From JADJOY01 sp046331705 [NCBI: bacterium] (GTDB taxonomy: Bacteria; JADJOY01): 64,000 nt of DNA. This document shows, piece by piece, positions 1-8,676 of this stretch. Each line of letters opens with the position of its first letter. The stretch's first letter is position 1. The stretch is from NCBI GenBank assembly GCA_046331705.1, contig JAXLQJ010000007.1, forward strand, positions 161,433-225,432, in the 5' to 3' direction. A model generated the notes under the pieces. It was not told the DNA's origin. It searched no databases and saw only the letters and a list, made by a program, of their open reading frames with translations. Position numbers and translations under genes: made by a program.

Positions 1-129
1 GCCCCCGGGCTCTCGCATTCCTGCGCCGGCCACAACGAGTGCAAGGGCAAGGGCTGGATCTACGCGGCCAGCGCCGACGAATGCACGGGCAAGGGTGGAC
101 GCCTGGTGGGAACCGCCGGCGCGAAGTGA
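1..129 (+). CDS. C-terminal fragment of a small Cys-rich protein (CKGKG motif)
   Basis: The frame is open from the first base to a TGA at 127-129, giving the last 42 residues of a gene that begins outside the window. The fragment contains CAGHNECKGKGW followed by ADECTGKGG, so it has three cysteines in a spaced CxxxxxC...C pattern. Small periplasmic or secreted proteins with repeated NxCKGxG motifs occur widely in Proteobacteria, and some belong to the copper-binding bufferin (BufA2-like) group. That link is only by motif resemblance and no partner gene is visible. A strong hairpin follows directly, supporting a transcript end here. Confidence 0.6.
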   Translation, partial: APGLSHSCAGHNECKGKGWIYAASADECTGKGGRLVGTAGAK

Positions 130-138
130 GCGCGCACC

Positions 139-167
139 GTCGTTCGCTCGGCATCCGAGCGAACGAC
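139..167 (+). terminator. Perfect 13-bp hairpin, likely terminator
   Basis: Arms 139-151 and 155-167 are perfectly complementary with a 3-base CAT loop, directly after the stop codon of the upstream fragment. It is followed by TCCTCACCC rather than a run of T, so intrinsic termination is likely but not certain. It ends about 10 bases before the ribosome site of the next gene. Confidence 0.6.
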
Positions 168-186
168 TCCTCACCCGGAGGGTGAA

Positions 187-1998
187 ATGGATCCGGTTCT
201 CGAGAATCTGCCGACCATCGTCGGCCGCGCGCTGCGGGTGCTGCACCGCACGGGTTTCGCCCGCACCTTCACCCTCGCGGGCGCCGCGGAAGCGGCGCGC
301 TTGCTGGCGGCCGGCGAGAAGCTCGGCCCGTCGACGCTGCACACGCTGCACGCGATCAACTTCCCCGATCAGACGGCGCTGGTGCAGGGAAGCGAGCGGG
401 TCAGCTACGGCGAGCTCGAGCGCCGCATCAATCGCGCGGCGCACGCGTTCCTGGCCATGGGTGTGCGGCCCGGCGATCGCGTCGCGCTCATGATGAAGAA
501 CGGGATCCCGTTCATCGAGGCCACCTACGGCCTCTTCCGCATCCGCGCGTCGGCCGTCAACGTGAGCTACCACCTCAAGCCGCGTGAGCTTTCGTACATC
601 CTCGATCATTCGGGCAGTCGCGCACTGATCTTCGGCGCGGAGCAGGCGCCGGTGGCGCTCGAGGTTCGCGGAACGGTGAAGACGCCGGCCGAGAACTTCG
701 TGCCCACGTCGGCCGTCGATGCCACGCTCGCCACCTGGGAGACGCGTCTCGCGGCGCAGCCGACGAGCCGCCCCGCACGCGTGACGCGGGACGCCAGCTC
801 GATGAACTTCGTCTACACGTCGGGGACGACGGGCGCGCCCAAGGGCGCGGTCCGCGACATGACGAAGACTGGAATGACGATCATCAACAGGATTCTCGAA
901 GGCTTGCCGTTCCGCCATGCGGACCGGCACCTGGTCGTCGCGCCGCTCTACCACAGCGGCGCGCAGGCATTCCTCCACCTCATGTCCGGGCTGGGCGCCG
1001 AGATCCACCTCTTGGAAGCGTTCGACGCCGAGCTCGCGCTCAAGACGCTCTGCGACTCGCGCATCCACCACGCGTTCCTCGTCCCGACGATGGCGCAGCG
1101 CATTCTCAACCTGCCCACCGAGGTCCTGGAACGCCATCGGCCCCGCGATCTCACGGGGCTGGTCTTCGGCGCCGCCCCATTTCCGGCCGAGCTGCGCAAG
1201 CGGGTCATGGCGTACTTCGGCGACGTCGCCTACGACTTCTACGGCTCGACCGAGACCGGCTGGGTGACGCTCGCCAATCCCCAGGACATCCGCCGCCATC
1301 CGGACTCGGTGGGCAAGGCGATCGCGGGCAACGACGTCAAGATCCTGGACGAGGCCCGCAACGAGCTGCCGCGCGAGATGGTGGGCGAGCTCTTCGTGCG
1401 CAACGCCATGACCATCGAGCACTACCACGACGATCCCGATGCCACCGCGCGCAGCCAGCACGGCGGATTCTTCAGCGTCGGCGACCTCGCGCGCATCGAT
1501 CCCGAGGGGTACATCTTCCTCGCCGGTCGCAAGGTCGACATGGTGATCTCGGGTGGAGTGAACCTCTACCCGGCCGAGATCGAGGACGTGCTGCGGCAAC
1601 ACCCGGCCGTGGAGGATTGCGCGATCATCGGCGTCCCGGACGACGCCTGGGGCGAGGCGCTGGTGGCTTACGTGGTCCGGCGCGCGGGGCACGCCGTCAC
1701 GCGCGACGAGCTCATCGACCACTGCGCGCGCGAGCTGGCGCGCTTCAAGAAGCCCAAGGACGTGCGCTTCATCGATCAGCTCCCCCGCAATCCCACCGGC
1801 AAGGTGCTCAAGCGGGAGCTTCGCGAGCGCTACGCCACCGAGCCCGCCGCCGAGGACGTCACCGCGGCCGCTCCGGCGACTCCCAAGAACCGCGCGCGCG
1901 CCGCGCAGCCGAAACCGACGCGCGGCACCTCGCGCCCCACGGCCGCCGCCAAGAGCCCCCGCGGCGCGCGCCGCGGGAGCGGCCCCCGCGGGCGCTAG
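187..1998 (+). CDS. Long-chain acyl-CoA synthetase (ANL superfamily) with basic C-terminal tail
   Basis: This 603-residue AMP-forming ligase would activate a carboxylic acid, probably a fatty or steroid-derived acid, to its CoA thioester through an acyl-adenylate. The ATP loop TSGTTGAPKG is at residues 211-220, YGSTE at 352-356, the hinge region GDLARIDPEGY follows, and the catalytic lysine is K539 in PTGKVLK. The ATG at 187 has a GGAGGG ribosome site 5 bases upstream. The enzyme core ends near residue 550. The last 45-50 residues are a low-complexity Ala/Pro/Arg/Lys tail rich in RG and PRGAR-like units, which is absent from standard family members. The position next to a TetR gene and the lipid genes in this window support a role in lipid catabolism. 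The exact substrate cannot be told, and it does not look specifically like FadD3. Confidence 0.9.
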   Translation: MDPVLENLPTIVGRALRVLHRTGFARTFTLAGAAEAARLLAAGEKLGPSTLHTLHAINFPDQTALVQGSERVSYGELERRINRAAHAFLAMGVRPGDRVALMMKNGIPFIEATYGLFRIRASAVNVSYHLKPRELSYILDHSGSRALIFGAEQAPVALEVRGTVKTPAENFVPTSAVDATLATWETRLAAQPTSRPARVTRDASSMNFVYTSGTTGAPKGAVRDMTKTGMTIINRILEGLPFRHADRHLVVAPLYHSGAQAFLHLMSGLGAEIHLLEAFDAELALKTLCDSRIHHAFLVPTMAQRILNLPTEVLERHRPRDLTGLVFGAAPFPAELRKRVMAYFGDVAYDFYGSTETGWVTLANPQDIRRHPDSVGKAIAGNDVKILDEARNELPREMVGELFVRNAMTIEHYHDDPDATARSQHGGFFSVGDLARIDPEGYIFLAGRKVDMVISGGVNLYPAEIEDVLRQHPAVEDCAIIGVPDDAWGEALVAYVVRRAGHAVTRDELIDHCARELARFKKPKDVRFIDQLPRNPTGKVLKRELRERYATEPAAEDVTAAAPATPKNRARAAQPKPTRGTSRPTAAAKSPRGARRGSGPRGR

Positions 1999-2016
1999 CC
2001 CCGACGTTCGACTCGA

Positions 2017-3123
2017 TCAGGTATCGACGCCGACGGCGTCAGCCACCGACGCGAAGCCATCCCGAGCGAGCAACGCGCGCAGCTCGGCCTTGACGTCGCG
2101 AGCGAAGCTCGGACCGCCGTACACGAATCCCGTGTACGCCTGCACGAGCGTCGCGCCGGCGCGGATCAAGCGATACGCGCTCTCGCCGTCGTGGACTCCC
2201 CCGACGCCGACGATCACCGCGCCATCGCCCGCTCGACGACGAATGGCCCGCACCACCTCGCGAGCGCGCGCCGCGAGCGGAAGCCCGGAGAGCCCGCCGG
2301 CTTCACGCGCGAGCCACGCCGGCGACACGAGCGCGTCCCGCCGCAGCGTCGTGTTCACGGCGACGAATCCCGCAACGCCCTTCGCCAAGGCCAGATCCAC
2401 CACCTCGACGAGATCCGAGTCCGCGAGGTCGGGCGACAGCTTGAGCAGGACCGGGATCGGCGCGCCGCCGCGCGCGTCAGCGTGACGCCTGGACTCAGCG
2501 GCGATCGCGTCCAAGATCGATTCGAGGGCGCGGCCGACACCCAGATCGCGTAGCCCCGGCGTGTTCGGGCTCGACACGTTGATCGTGACCGCGTCCACGT
2601 GCCCGACGACGCTGCGCATCGATTCCGCATAGTCGCGCGCCGCGTCCTGCGGCGCGGTGTCCTTGTTCTTGCCGAGGCTCGCGAGCACCGGCAGGCGCAC
2701 GGCGGGGAGCGCGGCGAGGCGGCGAGCCACCGCCTCGGCACCGGCGCTCGGGAACCCCATTCGATTCACCAGCGCGCGATCCGCGCTCAACCGGAAGATC
2801 CGGGGCCGCGGGTTGCCGGGCTGCGGTCGCGGCGTGATCGTTCCCACCTCGACGTGACCGAACCCCAACGCACCGAGCGCCTGGACCCAGCGCGCGTCCT
2901 TGTCGAAGCCACCCGCGACGCCGAGCACCGAGCCGAAGGAGATGCCGAGCGCGCGCACGCCGAGGCGGCCGTCCCCGCCCGCCACCCACCCCTCGACGAC
3001 GGTGCGCGCACGACGAGAACGCTCCACCGCGTCGAGCAGCCTGCCCGCCGCCTCGTGGGCGCGCTCCGGATCGACGCGAAACGCCAGCGGCCGAAGCACG
3101 TCGGCCCACGGATCGAACCTCAC
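2017..3123 (-). CDS. pyrD: Dihydroorotate dehydrogenase (quinone), class 2
   Basis: PyrD oxidises dihydroorotate to orotate and passes electrons to quinone at the inner membrane in pyrimidine synthesis. The 368-residue protein shows the class 2 pattern: GGFDKDARWV near the N terminus, VEVGTITPRPQPGNPRPRIF, NRMGFPS, the active-site loop NVSSPNTPGLR with a catalytic serine, and the FMN phosphate region GVGGVHDG plus YTGFVYGGP. I place the start at the GTG at 3123, which gives VRFDPWADVLRPLAF, the usual N-terminal helix of class 2 enzymes. A longer reading would run through the upstream gene. That GTG lies one base after the TetR stop, so the two are probably translationally coupled. Confidence 0.93.
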   Translation of the reverse strand: MRFDPWADVLRPLAFRVDPERAHEAAGRLLDAVERSRRARTVVEGWVAGGDGRLGVRALGISFGSVLGVAGGFDKDARWVQALGALGFGHVEVGTITPRPQPGNPRPRIFRLSADRALVNRMGFPSAGAEAVARRLAALPAVRLPVLASLGKNKDTAPQDAARDYAESMRSVVGHVDAVTINVSSPNTPGLRDLGVGRALESILDAIAAESRRHADARGGAPIPVLLKLSPDLADSDLVEVVDLALAKGVAGFVAVNTTLRRDALVSPAWLAREAGGLSGLPLAARAREVVRAIRRRAGDGAVIVGVGGVHDGESAYRLIRAGATLVQAYTGFVYGGPSFARDVKAELRALLARDGFASVADAVGVDT

Positions 3124-3124
3124 C

Positions 3125-3793
3125 TCAGCTCCGCGCGCCGCCCTTGGCCACGATCCGAGGTGCCTCGGGCTTGAGCCCCTGCACGAAGAGATCGCGGACG
3201 CCTTGCTTGGCGCGCTCGACACTCGCCTCGTCCTGCGGCAGCGTCTTGAAGACGAACCCCGTCAGGATCGATTCGATGGCGCCGAAGTACGCGTACGACA
3301 CCACCTTGGGATCGATCCCCGTCCGCACCTCGCCCCGGGCCTGCCCCACCCGCACCATGCTTTCCATGCCGGAGAGCGCCTTCTCCAGCAGTCGCAGGTT
3401 GCGCCCCTTGATGAACTTGCCGTTGCGCGTGATCTCCATGACCAGCGCCTCGATGAGCTCCGGATTGAGGCGATAGCTCTCGATCAAGAACGAGGTGACG
3501 GCCTCGACGTGCCGTTCGAAGCCGACCTCTTCGCGCTGGATGCTCTCCATCACCCCGACGAGCAGGTCCCACTTGCGCTGGAAGAGGTAGGTGACGATCT
3601 CTTCCTTGCTCTTGAAATAGTGATAGACGAGGCCATACGAGACGCCTGCCTCGCGGGCGATGTCCGCGATGCGCGTGCCGTGATAACCCTTGCGCGCGAA
3701 CATCTTGGTCGCGGCATCCGAGATGGCGGTGCGCTTCTCCTCCGTGATCGCGGCGCTCACGAGCGTTCCATCTCCCGATGTCCGGGCCTTCAT
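3125..3793 (-). CDS. TetR/AcrR family transcriptional regulator
   Basis: This 222-residue repressor-type protein has an N-terminal helix-turn-helix (TKMFARKGYHGTRIADIA, then AGVSYGLVYHYFKSKEEI) at about residues 25-70. A helical ligand-binding domain follows. The start is taken at the ATG at 3793. A longer open frame upstream would read through the likely promoter and operator. TetR proteins with this HTH type often control fatty-acid or acyl-CoA genes, and the neighbouring acyl-CoA ligase fits. The ligand is unknown. A perfect palindrome (3804-3819) lies 11 bases upstream of the start, so autorepression is likely. It is followed with one base of spacing by pyrD. Confidence 0.88.
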   Translation of the reverse strand: MKARTSGDGTLVSAAITEEKRTAISDAATKMFARKGYHGTRIADIAREAGVSYGLVYHYFKSKEEIVTYLFQRKWDLLVGVMESIQREEVGFERHVEAVTSFLIESYRLNPELIEALVMEITRNGKFIKGRNLRLLEKALSGMESMVRVGQARGEVRTGIDPKVVSYAYFGAIESILTGFVFKTLPQDEASVERAKQGVRDLFVQGLKPEAPRIVAKGGARS

Positions 3794-3803
3794 CGGCACG
3801 GTT

Positions 3804-3819
3804 GATTGACGAGTCAATC
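3804..3819. promoter_or_regulatory. Inverted repeat, candidate TetR operator
   Basis: The sequence GATTGACGAGTCAATC consists of perfect 7-base arms around a 2-base centre. It lies between the TetR start (3793) and the divergent lipoprotein gene (3941). TetR-family dimers typically bind such dyads in their own promoter. I found no second copy in the other intergenic regions I inspected. Confidence 0.55.
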
Positions 3820-3940
3820 GAGAGTACGTACCGCACCTCGGCGGTGTCAAGGAAGCCGCAATCGCACGCGGCGGTTGCACGACGCGGGCCGAGAACGTAG
3901 TTTCTCGGACCACGCGAACTCAGGACCGGAGGGATCTTCG

Positions 3941-4348
3941 ATGCGTCGAATCGTGCCCGTGCTCGCAGCGCTTCTCGTGTTCGGCGTCGCTTGCGACAAG
4001 CTGCAAAACCCCTTCTCGCGCACGCCCAAGGTCGACGCTCGGTTCCTCGACTATGGCCCCGAGCCGGCTGGCTATCAGGATGTCGTGCGCAGCAGCATCG
4101 AGGCCCAGGTCACGGCGCCCGAGGTTCTCAAGAGCGTCGAGATCGGCGAGGTCAAGAAGGCGTCGTACTTCCCGCCGGCGCTCAACACCGGTGCGGGCCA
4201 GCCCGTCGAGTACCTCGGGTGGAAGGTCGAGGCCAAGTACACCGTGGCCAGCCCCGCTGGCGGCATCTCGATCAATCGCCGCGTGTTCTTCTTCAACAAC
4301 AACGAAGTCGTCGTCATCGAGAAAGCCACCAGCAACACGATCCGCTGA
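3941..4348 (+). CDS. Small predicted lipoprotein, function unknown
   Basis: This 135-residue protein starts at ATG 3941, with GGAGG about 9 bases upstream. The N terminus [18 protein letters not shown] is a short signal peptide ending in a cysteine. The lipobox is imperfect (G at -3), so lipidation is likely but not assured. The mature part is polar with a beta-rich look near the end ([28 protein letters not shown]). I do not recognise a family. It is divergent from the TetR gene and upstream of thiC, separated by a bulged hairpin. Confidence 0.7.
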   Translation: MRRIVPVLAALLVFGVACDKLQNPFSRTPKVDARFLDYGPEPAGYQDVVRSSIEAQVTAPEVLKSVEIGEVKKASYFPPALNTGAGQPVEYLGWKVEAKYTVASPAGGISINRRVFFFNNNEVVVIEKATSNTIR

Positions 4349-4372
4349 CCGCGCCTCATCGGCACGGTGCGG

Positions 4373-4400
4373 CCCGAGCCCCGTGGCGAGCGGGGTCGGG
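4373..4400 (+). terminator. Bulged GC hairpin after lipoprotein gene
   Basis: CCCGA-G-CCCCG (4373-4383) pairs with CGGGG-TCGGG (4391-4400), leaving a single bulged G and a 7-base loop. There is no T-run downstream. It is a possible terminator between the lipoprotein gene and thiC. Confidence 0.35.
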
Positions 4401-4467
4401 GTGGATTACCCTCGCGCGACGATGGCCGTGTCGACACCCACGTCGCCACGATCTCCGAGGAACTGCG

Positions 4468-6156
4468 ATGACCGAGCTTGCCAACCGAACCCAGCTCGAG
4501 GCAGCGCGTGCTGGCCTCGTGACGCCGGAGATGACGCGCGTCGCGCTGCGCGAGGCCACGCGCCCCGAGGTGATCCGCGAAGAGGTCGCGCGCGGACGGC
4601 TGGTGATCCCCGCGAACAAGCGCCATCTGGCGGGTAGCGCGGGCAATGCGCCCACCCTGGCCGACGTATCCCACGCGGAACCCGGCGGGACGTTTCACGG
4701 TCTTCCCTACCCCACCGCCGCGTGCGGTCATCCCGGCGCGGCGCCGTTCGATCGGCTGTGGGTGAACCAGACGGTGAGCCAGCGCGCCGCCGAGCTGGCC
4801 GACGACTCGTTCCTGAACGGGCAGCGCGCGCCGAAGCGGCTCGATCCGATGGGGATCGGGCGCGCGATCAGCACCAAGATCAACGCCAACATCGGCGCGA
4901 GCCCCGTCACCAGCTCCACCGCCGAGGAGGTCGAGAAGCTCCGCTGGGCGCAGCGCTACGGCGCCGACACCGTGATGGATCTCTCGACCGGCGGAAACCT
5001 CCGGGCATGCCGGCAGGCGATCATCGACCATGCGACGGTTCCCATCGGCACCGTGCCCATCTACAGCATGATTCAGGGCCGTTCCATCGAAGATCTCGCG
5101 TACGACGACATCCTGCGCGAGATCGAGGCGCAGGCGCGGCAGGGCGTCGACTACTTCACGATCCACGCGGGATTGCTGCGCGAGCATCTGGCGCTGGTCG
5201 CGCCCCGGGTGACGGGAATCGTGTCGCGCGGCGGTTCGCTGCTCGCGAAGTGGATGATCCACCACGGCCGCCAGAACCCGATGTACGAGCTCTTCGACGA
5301 GATCTCCGCGATCATGCGGGAATACGACGTCACCTACTCGCTCGGGGACGGCCTGCGACCCGGCTGTCTCGCCGACGCGAGCGATCCCGCCCAGCTCGCC
5401 GAGCTCCGCGTCCTCGGCGAGCTGGTGCAGCGTGCGCGCGAGGCTGGCGTGCAAGTGATGGTCGAGGGACCCGGCCACGTGCCCCTCAACGAGGTCGCCG
5501 CCAACATCGAGATGGAGCGGCGCGTCTGCGACGACGCGCCGTTTTACGTTCTCGGCCCGCTGGTGACGGACGCGTTCCCGGGCTACGACCACATCACCAG
5601 CGCCATCGGCGCCACCGAGGCGGCCCGCGCAGGCGCCGCCATGCTGTGCTACGTGACGCCGAAAGAGCACGTCGGTCTGCCAAAGCCCGAGGACGTGAAG
5701 GCGGGCTGTGTCGCGTACAAGATCGCCGCGCACGCAGGCGATCTGGCGCGCGGCCTTCCCGCCGCACGACGCTGGGACGACGACCTCAGCCGTGCGCGCG
5801 CCGCGCTCAACTGGCCCAAGCAATTCGAGCTCGCGTTCGACGGCGAGACCGCGCGCGCCTTCCACGACGAGGACCTGCCGGTCGACACGGATTTTTGCGC
5901 GATGTGCGGCCACGACTGGTGCAGCATGCGGATCTCGAAGGAGATCCAGGCCTTCGCGAGCGGCAAGGACGACGGCTTCCAGCCGGCGCGGCGGGCGGCG
6001 CGCTCACCCGCGACGCCGCGCACCGATCTCGCCCAGCTGGGCCGGCGTGGCGACAAGGCCGCGTGCCACTCGGACCACGTCCCGGATGCCGACGCCGCGC
6101 GCCTGCTGCAGCGCACGGTGAGCGATCGCACGCTGCGCGCGCCGACCGCGAGCTGA
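4468..6156 (+). CDS. thiC: Phosphomethylpyrimidine synthase ThiC
   Basis: ThiC is a radical-SAM enzyme that rearranges aminoimidazole ribotide to HMP phosphate in thiamine synthesis. The 562-residue sequence has the family body ([63 protein letters not shown]). Near the C terminus it has the unusual cluster motif CAMCGHDWC (CxxCxxxxC) that holds the [4Fe-4S] centre. About 50 residues of low-complexity tail follow that cluster. The start is at ATG 4468, because upstream extension of the frame would overlap the lipoprotein gene. No TPP-riboswitch motif (such as CTGAGA) is visible in the 119-base gap upstream, so regulation is not by the usual switch, at least not here. Confidence 0.95.
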   Translation: MTELANRTQLEAARAGLVTPEMTRVALREATRPEVIREEVARGRLVIPANKRHLAGSAGNAPTLADVSHAEPGGTFHGLPYPTAACGHPGAAPFDRLWVNQTVSQRAAELADDSFLNGQRAPKRLDPMGIGRAISTKINANIGASPVTSSTAEEVEKLRWAQRYGADTVMDLSTGGNLRACRQAIIDHATVPIGTVPIYSMIQGRSIEDLAYDDILREIEAQARQGVDYFTIHAGLLREHLALVAPRVTGIVSRGGSLLAKWMIHHGRQNPMYELFDEISAIMREYDVTYSLGDGLRPGCLADASDPAQLAELRVLGELVQRAREAGVQVMVEGPGHVPLNEVAANIEMERRVCDDAPFYVLGPLVTDAFPGYDHITSAIGATEAARAGAAMLCYVTPKEHVGLPKPEDVKAGCVAYKIAAHAGDLARGLPAARRWDDDLSRARAALNWPKQFELAFDGETARAFHDEDLPVDTDFCAMCGHDWCSMRISKEIQAFASGKDDGFQPARRAARSPATPRTDLAQLGRRGDKAACHSDHVPDADAARLLQRTVSDRTLRAPTAS

Positions 6157-6175
6157 GCGGCGCCGCGGTCGATCG

Positions 6176-6199
6176 TCGCGCCGCGCGAACGCGGCGCGA
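6176..6199. terminator. 10-bp hairpin between convergent genes
   Basis: Arms 6176-6185 and 6190-6199 pair perfectly around a CGAA tetraloop. The hairpin lies in the 54-base gap between convergent thiC and the aminotransferase gene, and could end transcription from both sides. Confidence 0.55.
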
Positions 6200-6210
6200 T
6201 CCCATCCACG

Positions 6211-7512
6211 CTACGAGCGGGTCGCTTGCGGCGCGGCGTTCGCCGCAGGCGGCGGCAGCGCGCGGCGCAGCGCCGCGGCGATGCGTCGCATCTCCCGGGG
6301 CCCGAGCGGCGGATGCACGGGGAGGTAGACCTTCCGCGCCATCAGGTCCTCGGCGTGGGGCGCCGCGGTCGCCAGATCGGGGTACGGCTTGAGGTTCGAC
6401 AGGCACTCGACGTAGCCGGGGTAGAGATCGACACCCTGACGCAGGCACTCCGAGATCACCCGCTCGCGCTCGCCGCGCGGCACGCGCACCACGTAGTTGA
6501 GGAAGATGTCCCAATCGTCCGGCCCGAGGGGCGCGGGGGGCTCGATCGGCAGGTCGCGCGTGAGCTCCCGTAGGTAGCGCGCGTTCTCACGGCGCGCGCC
6601 GTTGTCGGCGGCGAGGCGATCGAGCTGCGGCAGCGCGACCGCCGCCTGGAAGTTCGCGAATGCCTCGAAGAGCTCGCGCGGACGGCCCGGGGGATGGCGC
6701 TCCTCGTCGTCGAGCTTCACCAAGAGCTTCTGCATCACGTCGAGCCGCAGACGATCGAGCCAATAGATCGGCCAGTACCCTCCGAACGAGAAGACCAGCG
6801 GGTGCGTCAAGAAGCTCGTCGCCATGGCGGTGACGAAGCGCTTGAGCAGCGTGGCGGTCGAGGGCGGCGTGGGCGCGAGCGCCGCGAGCGCCGACTCGAG
6901 CCGGCGTGCCAGATCGTCGTCGTCGCAGAGCACCGCGCCCCCGTCGAGGGCGTTCAGGTTCTTGTAGAGCGAGAAGCTCATGATGCTTGCGTCGCCGAGC
7001 GAGCCGAGCGGCTTGTCGCGCCAGAAGCCACCGATGCCGTCGGCGGCGTCCTCGATCACCTTGAGGCCGTGGCGCGCCGCGACCTCGAGGGTCGCCGAGA
7101 CGTCCGCCGGACGCCCGTGCATGTGGGTCATGAGCACGAAGCGAGTCCGGGGGCCGATCCGCCGCTCCATCTCGCGGGGATCCATGTTGTAGGTGTCGCG
7201 CTCGATGTCCACCAGCACCGGCTTGAAGCCGGGGATCAGCATGCTCCAGAGGATCACGCGACACGTGTACGCGGGCATCAGCACTTCGTCGCCCGGCTGC
7301 GCGCCCATCGCCTGCAGCGCGACCAGGATGCCTTGGCGCCCGGACGCCGTGAGGAAGGCGTGTTTTCGCCCAGCGAGCGACGCGATCCGGGCGCGCAGCA
7401 CCTCCGACTCGGGGCCGCGCTGGATGCGCCCCGCCATCAGCGCGCGCAAGCCCGCCCACCACGCGGCGGGTGGAAAATAGACCTTGGCTCGGGGAATCTT
7501 GACGTCTGTCAT
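6211..7512 (-). CDS. DegT/DnrJ/EryC1/StrS-type PLP aminotransferase
   Basis: This 433-residue fold-type I PLP enzyme resembles sugar aminotransferases. The PLP-binding region includes GRQGILVALQAMG near residue 60, DEVLMPAYTC near 85, IEDAADGIG near 155, and the probable Schiff-base lysine in SFSLYKNLNALDGG near residue 190. The C-terminal part has the expected FLNYVVRVP and YLPVHPPL regions. Family members transaminate nucleotide-sugar ketones or act in cofactor and antibiotic synthesis. The presence of two radical-SAM genes about 150 bases upstream on the same strand suggests a shared biosynthetic pathway. The product cannot be named. Confidence 0.85.
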   Translation of the reverse strand: MTDVKIPRAKVYFPPAAWWAGLRALMAGRIQRGPESEVLRARIASLAGRKHAFLTASGRQGILVALQAMGAQPGDEVLMPAYTCRVILWSMLIPGFKPVLVDIERDTYNMDPREMERRIGPRTRFVLMTHMHGRPADVSATLEVAARHGLKVIEDAADGIGGFWRDKPLGSLGDASIMSFSLYKNLNALDGGAVLCDDDDLARRLESALAALAPTPPSTATLLKRFVTAMATSFLTHPLVFSFGGYWPIYWLDRLRLDVMQKLLVKLDDEERHPPGRPRELFEAFANFQAAVALPQLDRLAADNGARRENARYLRELTRDLPIEPPAPLGPDDWDIFLNYVVRVPRGERERVISECLRQGVDLYPGYVECLSNLKPYPDLATAAPHAEDLMARKVYLPVHPPLGPREMRRIAAALRRALPPPAANAAPQATRS

Positions 7513-7656
7513 CGGCTGGAGTCTTCCGCGGCGCGCCTGGGCCCGGCGCGCTCCGAAACGAACACTATAGCAAGCGGTCCGAGCGCATCGAGCGGATCGA
7601 GCGTGAAGCTCGGGTCCCCGCGACGCGATCGCGGCGATCGGCGCGCGTCGGGCGCG

Positions 7657-8676
7657 TCACAGCGATTGGAGCGCGCGCAGATCGCCCATGGACCAGCTCC
7701 GCGCGGGCGTCTCGAAGAAGCGCTCGATGAGGTCGTAATCCTTGCGGCAACAACCCTTGCAGCGCTTCGTTTCCTCGAAGCCGAGCGTGCGCGCTCGCTC
7801 CACCACCGCAGGCAGCCCTTCGCGCACCGCGCTGCCGATCGGGATGTGGAACTCGCAGCAGGCCGACACCGTGCCGTCCGGCAGCAGCGCGAGGTGACCG
7901 AGCGTCGGCACGCCGCAGAACTCGAGGTTGGTCGGGCGAGTGAAGTACGTGCGCAGCTTGTCGAGGTACTTGCGATCGCTGACGAAGACGTCGGACCACT
8001 GGGTGGCGAGGAGGTCGAGCTCCGCCATCAGCGACGGCACCGCGCTCACGTCGGGCTTGAGCTGCGGGATGCAATTCGACTGGAAGTTGACGCGATCCAC
8101 GCCGACCGCCCGCATGTCCAACGCGAAGCGCTCGAGCTCCACGTGGTTGCGCTTGCCGATCACGCAGCTCACGTACACCCGCGCCGCGCGCCGCTCGGCC
8201 AAGAACGTGCGCATGCCCTCGAGGGCCCGCTGGTAGTTGCCGTGCCCGCGGATGCGATCGTGCTCGGCTTCGATGCCATCGATCGAGAAGATCACGCCCC
8301 GCGCGTACCGGTCGATGGTGCGAGCGAGCTCGCGGTCCATGACGAGGCCGCTCGTCACCAGGATCGTGTAGAGCCCGCGGCGGCGCGCCTCGGCGAGCAC
8401 CTCCGGCAGATCGGGCGCGACGCACGGCTCGCCGCCGGCGACGAACAAGAAGGGCACGCCGATCTTCTCCAGATCGGCCAGCACCCGCATCTTGTCCGCG
8501 AGCGGCAGGTCCTCGGGCGGCGTGGGGTGGCGCGAGAAGAACACGCAGCCCGCGCAACGGATCGGGCATTCGCGCGTCAGGAACCAGGAAACGAACACGG
8601 GTCCGCGTTCCCCGCGGCGGAACTGCCGGTAGCGTCGAGCGAGCCTCACGCACGTCGTGAGGGGTAACGACTTCAT
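7657..8676 (-). CDS. Radical SAM protein with SPASM-like C terminus (A)
   Basis: This 339-residue protein carries the radical-SAM signature CPIRCAGC (CxxxCxxC) around residue 38 and the SAM-binding GGEPCV. The C-terminal half has extra cysteines (FCGVPTLG, VSACCEF, CKGCCRKDYD), as expected of a SPASM-type auxiliary cluster domain. Such proteins modify peptides or small molecules through a 5'-deoxyadenosyl radical. The ATG overlaps the stop of the upstream radical-SAM gene as ATGA (8673-8676), so the two are translationally coupled. A longer in-frame reading upstream would run through that gene and is rejected. The substrate is unknown. Confidence 0.88.
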   Translation of the reverse strand: MKSLPLTTCVRLARRYRQFRRGERGPVFVSWFLTRECPIRCAGCVFFSRHPTPPEDLPLADKMRVLADLEKIGVPFLFVAGGEPCVAPDLPEVLAEARRRGLYTILVTSGLVMDRELARTIDRYARGVIFSIDGIEAEHDRIRGHGNYQRALEGMRTFLAERRAARVYVSCVIGKRNHVELERFALDMRAVGVDRVNFQSNCIPQLKPDVSAVPSLMAELDLLATQWSDVFVSDRKYLDKLRTYFTRPTNLEFCGVPTLGHLALLPDGTVSACCEFHIPIGSAVREGLPAVVERARTLGFEETKRCKGCCRKDYDLIERFFETPARSWSMGDLRALQSL

